DNA of 64,000 nucleotides from Candidatus Poseidoniaceae archaeon (GTDB taxonomy: Archaea > Thermoplasmatota > Poseidoniia > Poseidoniales > Poseidoniaceae). The position numbers and the translations under genes are program-made. Shown here in pieces: positions 1 to 10,281 of this stretch (its first letter is position 1; every line of letters starts with the position of its first letter). Below the pieces are notes generated by a model. It was not told the origin of the DNA. It worked only from the letters and a program-made list of their open reading frames with translations, and searched no databases. The stretch covers positions 325,279 through 389,278 of the forward strand of contig CASIAI010000001.1 of NCBI GenBank assembly GCA_949372655.1, given 5' to 3'.

Positions 1-429
1 CTCAAGGCCCCTTGATAGAGCCACAATACCGAGAATTAGGGTTATTTGGACTAAAATCGAACCAAGAATCCCGCCTATTGCAAAATCTGCAATTTCTGGG
101 TTCGAAGAAGAATCCATCGCCGCTGTACTAGTTACTAAAATCTCAGGCAAAGAGGTACCGATAGAAACAATGGTTAATCCAATAACAACTTCTGGAATTC
201 CACCCCTTCTAGCTAAACCTTTAGCTCCTTCAATAAAGAAGTCTGCAGAAACGACTAGTAAACCTAATGCTAAAGCCAAAATAAACAATGTGATTGGGAA
301 ACTGTTGGAACCAAAATTAGAAGATAGAGCTTGACTAGCAATTATTCCGATGAATAATGCGCCTAAGATAAGTAGGGTATTGAATTGTAAAAGTTGAGGG
401 ATACCCATCTCTTTTCTACCCTCTCCCAT
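1..429 (-). CDS. Sodium/calcium exchanger (CaCA) family membrane protein, partial (truncated by window start)
   Basis: Minus-strand translation from ATG at 429: MGEGRKEMGIPQLLQFNTLLILGALFIGIIASQALSS...GGIPEVVIGLTIVSIGTSLPEILVTSTAA; the GTSLPE alpha-repeat motif is typical of CaCA exchangers. Confidence 0.8.
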   Translation of the reverse strand, partial: MGEGRKEMGIPQLLQFNTLLILGALFIGIIASQALSSNFGSNSFPITLFILALALGLLVVSADFFIEGAKGLARRGGIPEVVIGLTIVSIGTSLPEILVTSTAAMDSSSNPEIADFAIGGILGSILVQITLILGIVALSRGLE

Positions 430-522
430 AACTCACACGAGGTAGGCTTACTTATTCACGGTTATCATTGAATATATATTATTTTTAGAAAAAAGCATTA
501 ACCGGAATGAACTCGCGAAGGC

Positions 523-1134
523 ATGCTCAAACGCATGAGTGCTGAATTTTTTGGAACGACTATTATGGTTTCATTAGGTTGCCTAAGTATCAAGGCTGGG
601 TGGTCTAACTTTATGATCGCCTCGACATTTGGAATCGCTGTATTCATCGCAATTCTTTTTTTACGAAATACTAGTGGCGCACACATAAACCCAGCCGTTA
701 GCATTGCATTCTATAGAACTAATCACCTTGAGAAAAAAGCCCTAGTACCATATATTTCAGCACAGTTAGCAGGAGCGCTAGTAGGTGCTGTTATAGTTGG
801 GCAATATGGATTTACAAGTTTTAATATCAATATTGGAATAGGTATCTTAATAGAAATTCTAATCACGTTCTTACTAATGCTGGGAATTTATTTTATAATT
901 TCTAAAACCGACGATACAAGAATTGTTGCTATATGGGTTGGACTAGTCGTTGCCATACTAGCATTCATATTTGGACAATATACAGGAGCCTCAATGAATC
1001 CGGCGAGAACTTTTGGGCCAAATCTTATTTCAGGGGAAATCAGCTCGATTCCGATTTATTTCATATCGACTATTATTGGCGCAGTACTTGCTTCATATTG
1101 TAATGACATGTTTAAAAAGTCTCGAGAAGAGTGA
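523..1134 (+). CDS. MIP/aquaporin family channel
   Basis: Two NPA motifs (HINPAVSIAF and SMNPARTFGP), multiple hydrophobic helices, 203 aa. Confidence 0.92.
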   Translation: MLKRMSAEFFGTTIMVSLGCLSIKAGWSNFMIASTFGIAVFIAILFLRNTSGAHINPAVSIAFYRTNHLEKKALVPYISAQLAGALVGAVIVGQYGFTSFNINIGIGILIEILITFLLMLGIYFIISKTDDTRIVAIWVGLVVAILAFIFGQYTGASMNPARTFGPNLISGEISSIPIYFISTIIGAVLASYCNDMFKKSREE

Positions 1135-1182
1135 AAAATAGGAAAGGCATCAATTGATAACTAAGATAATGTTAGCAATTTT

Positions 1183-1428
1183 ATGTCCGAGAAGCGTATC
1201 TTGAGAAAGATGAAAAAACTCGCTTCAAGAATTAACGGCCAGATGGAAACTGTTCGTGACATCATGGATGACCTAGAAATTGAATTCGAACTTCTTCAAA
1301 CACAAATCTCAAAACTGGAATCAAAGAAAGTTAGCAGTGGGCAAGAAGAAGAGTTAGAAGTGGTAGTTGAAGAAGAAGAAATCGATTTAGAGAATACTTC
1401 TTCTGTAACAATTAAGCGAAAGTTCTAG
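1183..1428 (+). CDS. Small coiled-coil acidic protein of unknown function
   Basis: Intact 81-aa ORF in a clean intergenic slot; heptad-like charged composition. Confidence 0.6.
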   Translation: MSEKRILRKMKKLASRINGQMETVRDIMDDLEIEFELLQTQISKLESKKVSSGQEEELEVVVEEEEIDLENTSSVTIKRKF

Positions 1429-1442
1429 ATAGAACTTTGACA

Positions 1443-2636
1443 TCAAAGTTCGGATAACTTTTGTTCTAGTTTAGACGCTATAGCGTCTCCAACAGCACTG
1501 CATGAAGCAGTTCCGCCCAAATCATAGGTCAGCAATTTACCTTCCTTAAGATGGTCTTCAACACTTAGTTCGATCAATTTAGAAATTTCCAACAATTCTT
1601 CATCTTGATTTCTACGACCCAACCAATCAGTCATCATCTGAACAGAATTGATAGATGCTATAGGATTGACCTTGTTCATACCAGCATACTTTGGAGAAGA
1701 ACCGTGTACTGGTTCGAAGAAAGCATGGTCATCTCCTATGTTTCCTGAACCAGCCATACCCATTCCGCCTTGTAAAATAGATGCTAAATCAGTTGCAATA
1801 TCTCCAAACATATTCGAAGTAACTACAACATCATAGTGCTCTGGATTTCTAGTGATCCATTGAGTGAAAGCATCAATATATCCGTAATCAGTACTTATTG
1901 ATGGGTACTTGCTAGCCACTTGGTCAAATGTTCTTCTGAATAACTGACAGCCGCGGGTTACATTGCTTTTATCGATGCATGAAACCCTACTGACTCCATC
2001 GGAGGGGGCTCCGTTCCTTGTCTGCGCAATATCAAATCCCATTTTGACTAATCTTTCAGTACCATGTGATGAAATTGGTCTAGGGTCATACGCTACTTCT
2101 CCTTTCAGATCAGGGAACTCAAGTTCTGGTATTACATAATCTTCTAATCCTTGAGCACGATTTGAGGCTCTCTTTAACAATGAATAATACAATCCTTCAG
2201 TATTTTCCCTTAATATGGTCATGTCAACCATATCTGGTTGCCATATTTGAGTAAATCTTCCATGAACTTTGTGAAGTACTCCTTGGAAAAGTTTCACAGG
2301 CCTTACATTTGCATATAGGTCTAGACCACTTCTCATACCTAGAATAACTGAACCACCAGCTAAATCTCCATTGGGTAAATATGAACCAGGATGACCTATT
2401 GCTCCAAGGAAAATCGCGTCTGCTTCATCACGGCATAACTCAAAAGAGCCTTCTTCCCATTCTTTCCCTGTTTCTTTGTATAACTGACCACCACATGCAA
2501 TGTCCATTTGTTCAAATCCAAAATTAGAATTTGAGGAGATTGTATTCAGAATCTTAACAGCCTCTAAAGCAACTTCCCGTCCTGTTCCATCACCGGGCAA
2601 AATCGCAATACGGTAGTCGCTCATGGACTCTGCCAA
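1443..2636 (-). CDS. Isocitrate/3-isopropylmalate dehydrogenase family protein
   Basis: ILPGDGTGREV N-terminus, LRENTEGLYYS, SNMFGDIATDLAS motifs; likely start is the internal ATG MSDYRIAILPGDG. Confidence 0.9.
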   Translation of the reverse strand: MAESMSDYRIAILPGDGTGREVALEAVKILNTISSNSNFGFEQMDIACGGQLYKETGKEWEEGSFELCRDEADAIFLGAIGHPGSYLPNGDLAGGSVILGMRSGLDLYANVRPVKLFQGVLHKVHGRFTQIWQPDMVDMTILRENTEGLYYSLLKRASNRAQGLEDYVIPELEFPDLKGEVAYDPRPISSHGTERLVKMGFDIAQTRNGAPSDGVSRVSCIDKSNVTRGCQLFRRTFDQVASKYPSISTDYGYIDAFTQWITRNPEHYDVVVTSNMFGDIATDLASILQGGMGMAGSGNIGDDHAFFEPVHGSSPKYAGMNKVNPIASINSVQMMTDWLGRRNQDEELLEISKLIELSVEDHLKEGKLLTYDLGGTASCSAVGDAIASKLEQKLSEL

Positions 2637-2725
2637 AGGTCACAGGTAAATGAATAAAACCCCCTATGTTTTGGTACTTTACTTTCAGATTAAATCTTTA
2701 TAATACCTCGATATAATTAGAGCCC

Positions 2726-3046
2726 ATGACTGTAAAGAGAGAGTTTCGAACAGTGCCCGCAACAGAAGAGAATTTATCACTAGAGGATGACATCCATCCA
2801 TTCGATGAAAACCCACCAAAGCAACTATCACCAAGACACCCAGTGCTAGTTGATGGAATCAAAGGAGTGGCCTGTGTTGGTAGCCTTAGAGGATATAGTA
2901 CACGAATAAATGTAGAATTAGAACAAGAACATCCGGAATTAGGAAAGGAATTTCAAACTAAATACTTCATATTCACAGAACCTGGCTCAGTTAATTGGGG
3001 TCATTATGGACAGAGTTTCAAAATACAAAGAATTGTAGAAGATTAA
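2726..3046 (+). CDS. Hypothetical protein
   Basis: 106-aa ORF converging on the E1 gene; no recognised domain. Confidence 0.55.
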   Translation: MTVKREFRTVPATEENLSLEDDIHPFDENPPKQLSPRHPVLVDGIKGVACVGSLRGYSTRINVELEQEHPELGKEFQTKYFIFTEPGSVNWGHYGQSFKIQRIVED

Positions 3047-5643
3047 GAATTTACAACTGCCTTCAATACTTCTATAATATGCTCTATTGAAGGAATTGTA
3101 TAATTTTCCAATGGAGGAGAAAAGGGCACTGGAGTATCTAGCGCTCCAATTACTGCTGGAGTGGATTCTAAAGCATAGAAACATGACTCTAAAATTCGAC
3201 TTTGAATCGTGTGTCCAAGGCCACCATTCCATTGACCTTCTTGAAGTACTACTAATCGACCTGTTCGAACAACTGAATCTATACAGGTTTGAGAATCAAA
3301 TGGTAGAAGAGTCCTTAAATCAATAATTTCAATCTCGATTCCTTGTTTACTAATTTCTTCTGCTGCCTGTATCGCCACATGCAGCATTGCACCCCAAGTA
3401 ACCAAAGTAACGTCACGTCCACCTCGAATTACTTCCGCTTTACCAATCTTGTACCTTTCCTTATTTTCAATAAAATTATTCACTGTTTTAGTATCAACTT
3501 TCTGATTGATATTTTGACCCCATCCTGTTAATCCACCTCTAAGGCCGTATAATCCAATGTGTTCTAACATAATTACTGGGTCATTTAATTCAGCAGCCTC
3601 GACAAGTAAGTCATAAGCATCTTGAGGAGTACCAGGGGCCAAAACAACTAATCCCGGGTCATTTGCAAACCATGATTCAATCATATTAGCATGGAAAGGC
3701 CCTGAGCGAGTTTTACCACCTAAGGGAATTCTAATTGTCATAGGACAGTCTGCACCCCAACGCCATCTAAGCATTGCAGCGTTATTTATCAAAGCATTAT
3801 ATCCTAAAGCGGCAAAGCCACCAAACTGAATTTCAACCATAGGACGCATTCCTGATAATGCTGCACCTGTACCTGTGTGTACAATCACTGCCTCACAAAG
3901 GGGCATATCGACTAATTTATCAGAATGCCCTGCATTCTTCAATGAAATATTCATTCCAAATGCTCCAGCGACTTCCATATCTTCCCCAATAAAGACACAA
4001 TCATCACCATATCTATCTGCAACATCAGCCATAGCTTGCTGTATCGCTCTGGCATATGTCCAACCACCTGATTCAGCGTATTGCACAATTAATTGGCCTA
4101 TATCAAGCGGTGAAGAGGATATCTGATGCTCTTGTCCTTTGAGCCGGTCAAGGTGTTGAGAATGAGTATCAGCATCATTCAGGGTAGTTACGCCCTTAGT
4201 GACTGTCTCTGGTTTAGGCCAATCCATTTCTATCAAAGTTTCATAGTCTTGTTCAATCAAAGACTTTTCTTCTAGTTCTATGTCAGCAATTATCTGTTCA
4301 TCAACTCCGAGATTGATCAGTAAATCTCTATGTGTTGGAATCGGGTCTTTAGCTTCCCAGTAACTAAGTAAGTCTCTATCCACATAGCCTGGGGGAGTAC
4401 CTGATTGACTACCCAAATACAGATCATCATGGTGATGAGCATGGCCACAACCTCTCATTGTTTCAACATGAATTAATGTTGGGCCTCCGCCTTCTAAAGA
4501 AAATTCTCGGGCACAAGCCACACTTGCGTGCCATGCAGCGGGGTCTGAGCCATCGATTGTCCAACTCGGGAATCCCATTGCTACCGCCTTATCTGCCCAG
4601 ACTTCAACACCAGATTGGTTCTTAGTAGAAGTGTCTAAGGCAATTTGATTATTTTGAAGAATATAAGTTATTGGAAGTCCTCTAGTACCTGCAAAGTTCA
4701 TCGCTTCCCAAAACTCTCCTGAAGATGATGCCCCTTCTCCTATGCAAGCGACATGAAATCTATCCTGCTTCTTCCGCCATGCTGCAAATGCAAGACCTGT
4801 CATAGTAACACTAGCAATTGGTAGAGGCGCAGTAGGAGGTAAAACCCCTACATTCCAAGCACCGATATGTAAATCTCTACCACCTGCATCTTCCCAACCA
4901 CCATTTTGATTAGAACCAACCTTTCCTAGATTAGCTGACATCACTCCAATTGGAGTATCACCCATAGCCAAAGCGAGCCCTACGTCTCTAATCATTGGAG
5001 CAACTAAGTCTCCATCATATCCCTTTGCTGGGGTTGCATCAGCGTCTGAATTCGGTCTTCTTTGCAGAGCAGTTGCTACCGCGACAACTCCTTCTTGCCA
5101 TGTAGAACGAAAACCCTTTCCACCAAATTTAGAGCCATCAGGAGTGTCCAAACCTTCAGAGTAGATTTCTTTCAAGGCCTCGTCTAAGTATCTTGTTCTT
5201 GTCATCAACCGTTGCCATTCTAATCTCTGTTCAATAGTAACTGACATGTAATGGGCCAGTCTCCTAAGCATTAACTTGACATCAATGATAAAGTGGGATG
5301 CTCTTCGTTGAACATACTGAGACAGATTCCGACGAGGAATTACTTCCATATCTTTTTCTTTTTCCATTTTCTCTTCAATTTGAGCAATTACTGCTCTTTC
5401 TAATGATTCTAGTAGTCTAGAACTAAATTTATCCCATGATGGCCCTTCGAACTGTTTAGGTTCAGATTCTATCATATGGTCCCATATATCACAAACTAAT
5501 GCGATACGTGATTCATGTCTTTGAGCAATGAAGAGAAGGAACTCTTGACGCGCAGCGTCGCTATGTAGCGGTTGTACAAACTTCAAAGGCCCACTAGGAG
5601 ACCAGTCTAATCCGAAAATTTCAGGAACTGCACCTTGGGCCAT
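3043..5643 (-). CDS. 2-oxoacid dehydrogenase E1 component, alpha and beta domains fused
   Basis: 866 aa; N-terminal half has ThDP-binding E1-alpha pattern (CIGEGASSSGEFWEAMNFAG...ILQNNQIALDT); C-terminal half has E1-beta pattern (VFIGEDMEVAGAFGMN...PMVEIQFGGFAALGYNALINNAAMLRWRWGADCPMTIRIPLGG). Confidence 0.9.
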   Translation of the reverse strand: MAQGAVPEIFGLDWSPSGPLKFVQPLHSDAARQEFLLFIAQRHESRIALVCDIWDHMIESEPKQFEGPSWDKFSSRLLESLERAVIAQIEEKMEKEKDMEVIPRRNLSQYVQRRASHFIIDVKLMLRRLAHYMSVTIEQRLEWQRLMTRTRYLDEALKEIYSEGLDTPDGSKFGGKGFRSTWQEGVVAVATALQRRPNSDADATPAKGYDGDLVAPMIRDVGLALAMGDTPIGVMSANLGKVGSNQNGGWEDAGGRDLHIGAWNVGVLPPTAPLPIASVTMTGLAFAAWRKKQDRFHVACIGEGASSSGEFWEAMNFAGTRGLPITYILQNNQIALDTSTKNQSGVEVWADKAVAMGFPSWTIDGSDPAAWHASVACAREFSLEGGGPTLIHVETMRGCGHAHHHDDLYLGSQSGTPPGYVDRDLLSYWEAKDPIPTHRDLLINLGVDEQIIADIELEEKSLIEQDYETLIEMDWPKPETVTKGVTTLNDADTHSQHLDRLKGQEHQISSSPLDIGQLIVQYAESGGWTYARAIQQAMADVADRYGDDCVFIGEDMEVAGAFGMNISLKNAGHSDKLVDMPLCEAVIVHTGTGAALSGMRPMVEIQFGGFAALGYNALINNAAMLRWRWGADCPMTIRIPLGGKTRSGPFHANMIESWFANDPGLVVLAPGTPQDAYDLLVEAAELNDPVIMLEHIGLYGLRGGLTGWGQNINQKVDTKTVNNFIENKERYKIGKAEVIRGGRDVTLVTWGAMLHVAIQAAEEISKQGIEIEIIDLRTLLPFDSQTCIDSVVRTGRLVVLQEGQWNGGLGHTIQSRILESCFYALESTPAVIGALDTPVPFSPPLENYTIPSIEHIIEVLKAVVNS

Positions 5644-5696
5644 GGCACCCCCACAAGTAGCCTACATACAAACGCAACGGGAGAAAAAAATATTCA

Positions 5697-6434
5697 TTAT
5701 TCTTCAATCGCATCATTTAGACCCTTCATTGTGACCCTAGTCACAATTATTGTCGCTAATATAGTCGCCATAAGTCCTAGAAACAATAGTGACATTCCTA
5801 AAGGAGATTGCTTGAAACCACCCATTCCATCAGAACTTAGTGCAATTTCACCTATTGTATGACCAAAGTAGGCATAAGCCAATGAATATATTATACTCGA
5901 AAGATTAGATATGAAGAAAACTCGAGTAGTAACTGGACCTGAGGACATTATGTAATTTAGCCATTCATCAGGAATCAGTGGAGATAGTCTAACCAAAACT
6001 GAAATCTTCATGGCTTCTTCGCCGATAGCAGTTTCAATACTTTGCAAACGCCTATCACTTGCTACTGTTTTGGCAATCGTATCTCTAAACAACCACCTTC
6101 CAAGAAGGAAAGCCAGCAACCCTCCAACTATGGATGCTGTGAAATTTATTATAACTGCAATCCAATATGGGAATAGGGCTCCAGCAGTCACCTTTATTAT
6201 TGGTGTGGGGGCAAGAATAACGACGCCAATTATTAACATCAATGTGAAAAGAATAGGAGCTAAAGCACCAAGTTCCTCAAACCAATCTAAGAAAAAAGAT
6301 ATATCTTTGAAAATCCAAAAAATTATCAACGACCAAATTATAAAAATACTAATACTGAGGGCAAGTCTGAACTTTACAACTTTACTATCCTCGATTACAA
6401 TCTTTTCTTGCTTAAGTAAAGACATCGTCTTCAC
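5697..6434 (-). CDS. VTT/DedA (TVP38/TMEM64)-like membrane protein
   Basis: PTPIIKVTAGALFPYWIAVIINFTASIVGGLLAFLLGRWLF ... RLSPLIPDEWLNYIMS pattern. Confidence 0.8.
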   Translation of the reverse strand: MKTMSLLKQEKIVIEDSKVVKFRLALSISIFIIWSLIIFWIFKDISFFLDWFEELGALAPILFTLMLIIGVVILAPTPIIKVTAGALFPYWIAVIINFTASIVGGLLAFLLGRWLFRDTIAKTVASDRRLQSIETAIGEEAMKISVLVRLSPLIPDEWLNYIMSSGPVTTRVFFISNLSSIIYSLAYAYFGHTIGEIALSSDGMGGFKQSPLGMSLLFLGLMATILATIIVTRVTMKGLNDAIEE

Positions 6435-7531
6435 TCCTCTTCAGAATTAGTCTCTTCATCACTGTTTTCTTCTTCAATTACAGGTAAAGCCCCTAAAACA
6501 TCGGATAGCATTTGTGCTGCATCTTCAATTTGAGTGATTAGAGTGACATCAGAAACAGCCCCTGGTCTGCCAAGACTCCACATCAAATCATGTACTACTT
6601 CGGTTGTTAATTTTGTTAATTTTAATACTTCCAAGTCAATACCAAATAAGTCTTCATCTCTTTTTATTGCCACCAATTCAGGCATCTCATCTAGTATTTC
6701 ATCCATCTTGGAAACTACTTCATCTCCAAGAGAATCCGCTTGTTTTTCTAAAATCTCTTCCATCGAAGTCATTCTAGGTTTTCGGGGTATTGAAGGACCT
6801 GCGCCACTTCCAAGGGTATTCCCTCGAGACATATCCCCATAGGATTGGACCTCTTCTTGCTGTTGTGATGGGTCTAAGTTCGCTTTTGGTAAATCTTCTG
6901 GAGAAACATCTTGAACAAGATGATTGAGTGCGATTCTAAGCATATTAGCCATCATCGACGTATCTACAGTCTCGCTAACTTCTAACCCTTCCTCGTTCAT
7001 TTGAACAAGTATTTCATCAATAAAACCTGGATTGATCTTTTCTGGACTAACCAAACCCTTCAGCATAGGTAATGCCCAAGTAGAATCACCCATAAGCATG
7101 GAAACATCAAAGCTACCTCCACCACCACCGGACCCTGCTACTTCTGCTGGAGGCTTTACAAACTGTTTACGAGCATGCTTATTCAATTGCTCAATCAACA
7201 AAGACATGTCAATAGGTTTGGCTATGACTTCTGAGACTCCAGCTTGTGCTGCCGATGTGAGATATTCTGGACCTGAATTCCTTGAAAGGATAACTACTCG
7301 ACACTTGAAAGCGAATTCAGGGTCTGACATAAGTCGTTGTGAAGCATCAATAGCATCTCCCGATTTCCAATCTCCATCCATTAGAACTATTTCAGGCATT
7401 ATTGCTAGTGCAGTACCTTCTGCTTGTCTCAAAGTTCCGGCTCGAGTGATATCAAAGCCTTCTCTTTCCAATGTATTTGCCAATAAAGTACGTCTACCTT
7501 CGTTCTCATCTGCAACTATTACCTTGGCCAT
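6431..7531 (-). CDS. Response-regulator receiver-domain protein with uncharacterised C-terminal region
   Basis: N-terminal receiver pattern VIVADENEGRRTLLANTLEREGFDI...EIVLMDGDW...VVILSRNS...GVSEVIAKPID. Confidence 0.8.
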   Translation of the reverse strand: MAKVIVADENEGRRTLLANTLEREGFDITRAGTLRQAEGTALAIMPEIVLMDGDWKSGDAIDASQRLMSDPEFAFKCRVVILSRNSGPEYLTSAAQAGVSEVIAKPIDMSLLIEQLNKHARKQFVKPPAEVAGSGGGGGSFDVSMLMGDSTWALPMLKGLVSPEKINPGFIDEILVQMNEEGLEVSETVDTSMMANMLRIALNHLVQDVSPEDLPKANLDPSQQQEEVQSYGDMSRGNTLGSGAGPSIPRKPRMTSMEEILEKQADSLGDEVVSKMDEILDEMPELVAIKRDEDLFGIDLEVLKLTKLTTEVVHDLMWSLGRPGAVSDVTLITQIEDAAQMLSDVLGALPVIEEENSDEETNSEEE

Positions 7532-7635
7532 GATTTCCCCCCCCCGATAAATGTCATAAATACCTTAAACATTTGAACCTCATGTATAATTCCAACCTCC
7601 AAGGCCGTAAAATTAGGAGTCTTTTGGATAACGGT

Positions 7636-8802
7636 TTATTCAATATCTTCTGGTGAAGTTTGATTCCAAGATAGAATACCACCATCAATATTGAATAATT
7701 TATTACTATCAAATCCAGAATCAATCAAGTCTAATGCAGCTATTTGAGACCTCATCCCACTTCGGCACAATATCAAAATTTCACGATCTTTAGGTAGCGT
7801 TTGTGTAACTGATAAAATCTCTTCGTGGCTAACCTGTAAATCTGTAAAAGAAATTCTTACCTGTTGATATTCTTGATTAGACCGGACATCCAAAAGAAAC
7901 GGTTTCCAACCTTCTTTACGTCTCTTAATACATTCAGCAGGGGTAATATGTTGGAACATACTCTTGTGGTCAACATAACTTAGTTCTTTAATTTCTCGGT
8001 CACTAGGGTTGGATTTACTTTGACACCATCCTTCATCTATGAACATCTCCATGACTAAAGACAAATTTTCAACCTGTACTCTAGATTCATTTTTAGAAAA
8101 ATTGAGCCTATTGAATTCCATTCTTTCAGCATCATAAATAAGTAATTTCCCAGATAGTAATTCTCCAATACCTGTCATTATTTTTATCGCCTCTGTAGCC
8201 TGAATCGAGCCAATTACTCCAGGTAAAACTCCCAATACACCGCCCTCTGCACAAGAAGGAACACTTTCGGAAGGAGGTGGTTCTGGAAATAGGTCTCTAT
8301 AACTTGGTCCTCCAAGTAAATTAAAAACGCTGACCTGTCCTTCAAATCGGTATATTGAACCATAAATCCATGGTAGATCTAAGATACTACATAAATCATC
8401 AATTAGATATCTAGTGGGTAAATTATCGGTGCCATCTATCACAATATCCCAATCGTTCTGAAAAATTTCCATACCATTCTCTGGAGTGAGGCGTTCTTTC
8501 CAAATTTCAACTTCTACCTCCGGATTAAGTTGTTTAATTCGTGATTTGGCTGATTCTGCTTTATTTCGTCCAACTTCCGAGTTAGAATGTATTACCTGCC
8601 TTTGAAGATTAGAAACATCAATATCATCAAAATCAATAATTCCCATCTTTCCAACTCCTGCAGCAGCAAGGTACAAGATTACTGGACTACCTAATCCTCC
8701 AGCCCCGATAACTAATATTTTAGAACTGGAAATAGCCTTTTGACCTTCTAAACCAATCTGCGGCAACGAAATGTGCCTAGCATATCGATTAATGTCGACC
8801 AT
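7636..8802 (-). CDS. ThiF/MoeB (E1-like) adenylyltransferase fused to rhodanese domain
   Basis: RYARHISLPQIGLEGQKAISSSKILVIGAGGLGSPVILYLAAAGVG; C-terminal rhodanese active-site loop LCRSGMRS. Confidence 0.9.
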   Translation of the reverse strand: MVDINRYARHISLPQIGLEGQKAISSSKILVIGAGGLGSPVILYLAAAGVGKMGIIDFDDIDVSNLQRQVIHSNSEVGRNKAESAKSRIKQLNPEVEVEIWKERLTPENGMEIFQNDWDIVIDGTDNLPTRYLIDDLCSILDLPWIYGSIYRFEGQVSVFNLLGGPSYRDLFPEPPPSESVPSCAEGGVLGVLPGVIGSIQATEAIKIMTGIGELLSGKLLIYDAERMEFNRLNFSKNESRVQVENLSLVMEMFIDEGWCQSKSNPSDREIKELSYVDHKSMFQHITPAECIKRRKEGWKPFLLDVRSNQEYQQVRISFTDLQVSHEEILSVTQTLPKDREILILCRSGMRSQIAALDLIDSGFDSNKLFNIDGGILSWNQTSPEDIE

Positions 8803-8852
8803 GTACAGGCCAAAGAGCGCTATTTCATCAAAGCGCCGGCTTGTTTAGAATA

Positions 8853-9794
8853 TCAATGGGCATTTTCTTCAAGCCACTTTTCAGCATCCATTGCTGCCTG
8901 GCAGCCCATTCCAGCCGCTGTAATCGCTTGTTTATACCTTGTATCAACAACGTCTCCGGCGGCAAAAACTCCTTCAACTGAAGTCATGGTATGTTTTCTG
9001 TGAACTATATAACCTTCTACATCGGTTTCAATTTGCCCTCCAAGGAATGAAGTTATCGGCTTATGACCAATTGCTATGAAAGCTCCTGTTGCCTTAATTT
9101 CTTCAGTAGAACCATCTCTTGGATCTTCTAAAATCGCTCCTGTCAGACCTTTATCATCAGATAGCCATTTCTTAATTTGGCGAAACGTTTTGATCTCAAT
9201 TTTATCATTTTTTACTGCTCTATCATACATAATTGTAGATGCTTTGAAAACATCTCTTCGATGCAATAAAGTAACTTTTGAAGCAAATCTGGTGAGGAAT
9301 GTCGCTTCTTCACAGGCTGAGTCTCCGCCCCCAATAACTAGAACTTCTTCATCCCGGAAGAATGCCCCGTCACAGGTAGCGCATGTAGAAATCCCACGCC
9401 CTTTCTGCTCCGCTTCACCTTCTGCGTTCAGCCAAATAGATTCAGCACCGGTTGAAATAATAATTGAATGAGTTAGAAACTCTTCTCCTTCCAAACTTAC
9501 TTTGTAAGGTCTTTGTGATAAGTCGACAGATTCTACATTTCTGTCTTGGACTTCTAAGCCGAACCTTTCGGCTTGCTCCCTAAGTTGTATCATCATCTCT
9601 GGGCCGCCAATTCCTTGAGGATATCCTGGAAAGTTTTCTACATCCGAAGTTAGCATTAACTGTCCACCTGACATGTATCCTGCAAACATTAGTGGTTCAA
9701 GCATAGCTCTGGCTGCATATAGGCCTGCGGTATAACCTGCTGGGCCTGAACCAATTATTATCACATTACGTACATCTGACATTTTATCGCCCAC
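8853..9794 (-). CDS. trxB: Thioredoxin-disulfide reductase
   Basis: FAD GSGPAGYTAGLYAARA, CATCDG redox motif, GGGDSACEEA NADPH motif, C-terminal AAGDV. Confidence 0.95.
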   Translation of the reverse strand: MGDKMSDVRNVIIIGSGPAGYTAGLYAARAMLEPLMFAGYMSGGQLMLTSDVENFPGYPQGIGGPEMMIQLREQAERFGLEVQDRNVESVDLSQRPYKVSLEGEEFLTHSIIISTGAESIWLNAEGEAEQKGRGISTCATCDGAFFRDEEVLVIGGGDSACEEATFLTRFASKVTLLHRRDVFKASTIMYDRAVKNDKIEIKTFRQIKKWLSDDKGLTGAILEDPRDGSTEEIKATGAFIAIGHKPITSFLGGQIETDVEGYIVHRKHTMTSVEGVFAAGDVVDTRYKQAITAAGMGCQAAMDAEKWLEENAH

Positions 9795-9867
9795 ATCCTA
9801 AACAGGAAGGACAAGACTCTTGAACATTTACCTGAGATTATGACAAAAAAGACAATAATTGCATAAA

Positions 9868-10266
9868 TCAAAGCATTTTTGCAACGGCCGAAACAGCTGC
9901 TCTAGCATGTGGCTCGAGCCGAGGTAGGATATGTCTTGATTCTGCACCTGGTCCGATAATTCCTAAACCAATTGGCTTGTTATGCTTCAACTGAAGTTCT
10001 AGAATAGTCTTAATCACAGCTTGACCCATCGCTAAGCCATGTTTGGTCTCTCCTTTCTCGATAATTCCAAGACAAATAGCACCATCGACATCGGCTAAAC
10101 TCATACTCCTTTCCAGTGCAAGCGGCACTTCCATTGAACCTGGAACCCAAACCTCCTCTAGTAATTCGAGTGAGTGTTTCTCAGCCTCTTCTTTAGCCCA
10201 AGAGAGCATTTGTCCTATTTCTTGTTCATGAAATGAGCCACATATTACCGCTATTTTACTTGTCAT
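9868..10266 (-). CDS. ribH: 6,7-dimethyl-8-ribityllumazine synthase
   Basis: 132 aa; VWVPGSMEVPLALE, ICLGIIEKGETKHG motifs; adjacent to ribE. Confidence 0.92.
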   Translation of the reverse strand: MTSKIAVICGSFHEQEIGQMLSWAKEEAEKHSLELLEEVWVPGSMEVPLALERSMSLADVDGAICLGIIEKGETKHGLAMGQAVIKTILELQLKHNKPIGLGIIGPGAESRHILPRLEPHARAAVSAVAKML

Positions 10267-10281
10267 ATTATCACCTTAAGT

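Noticed and set aside
2987-3531. Short plus and minus ORFs opposite the E1 gene end (2987-3232 -, 3087-3326 +, 3343-3531 +)
   Set aside because: Contained in or antisense to a well supported E1 coding region.
7536-7546. C-homopolymer upstream of the receiver-domain gene as a phase-variation tract
   Set aside because: Lies just 5' of the start codon and likely serves as a leader/ribosome-binding region; no frame is altered.
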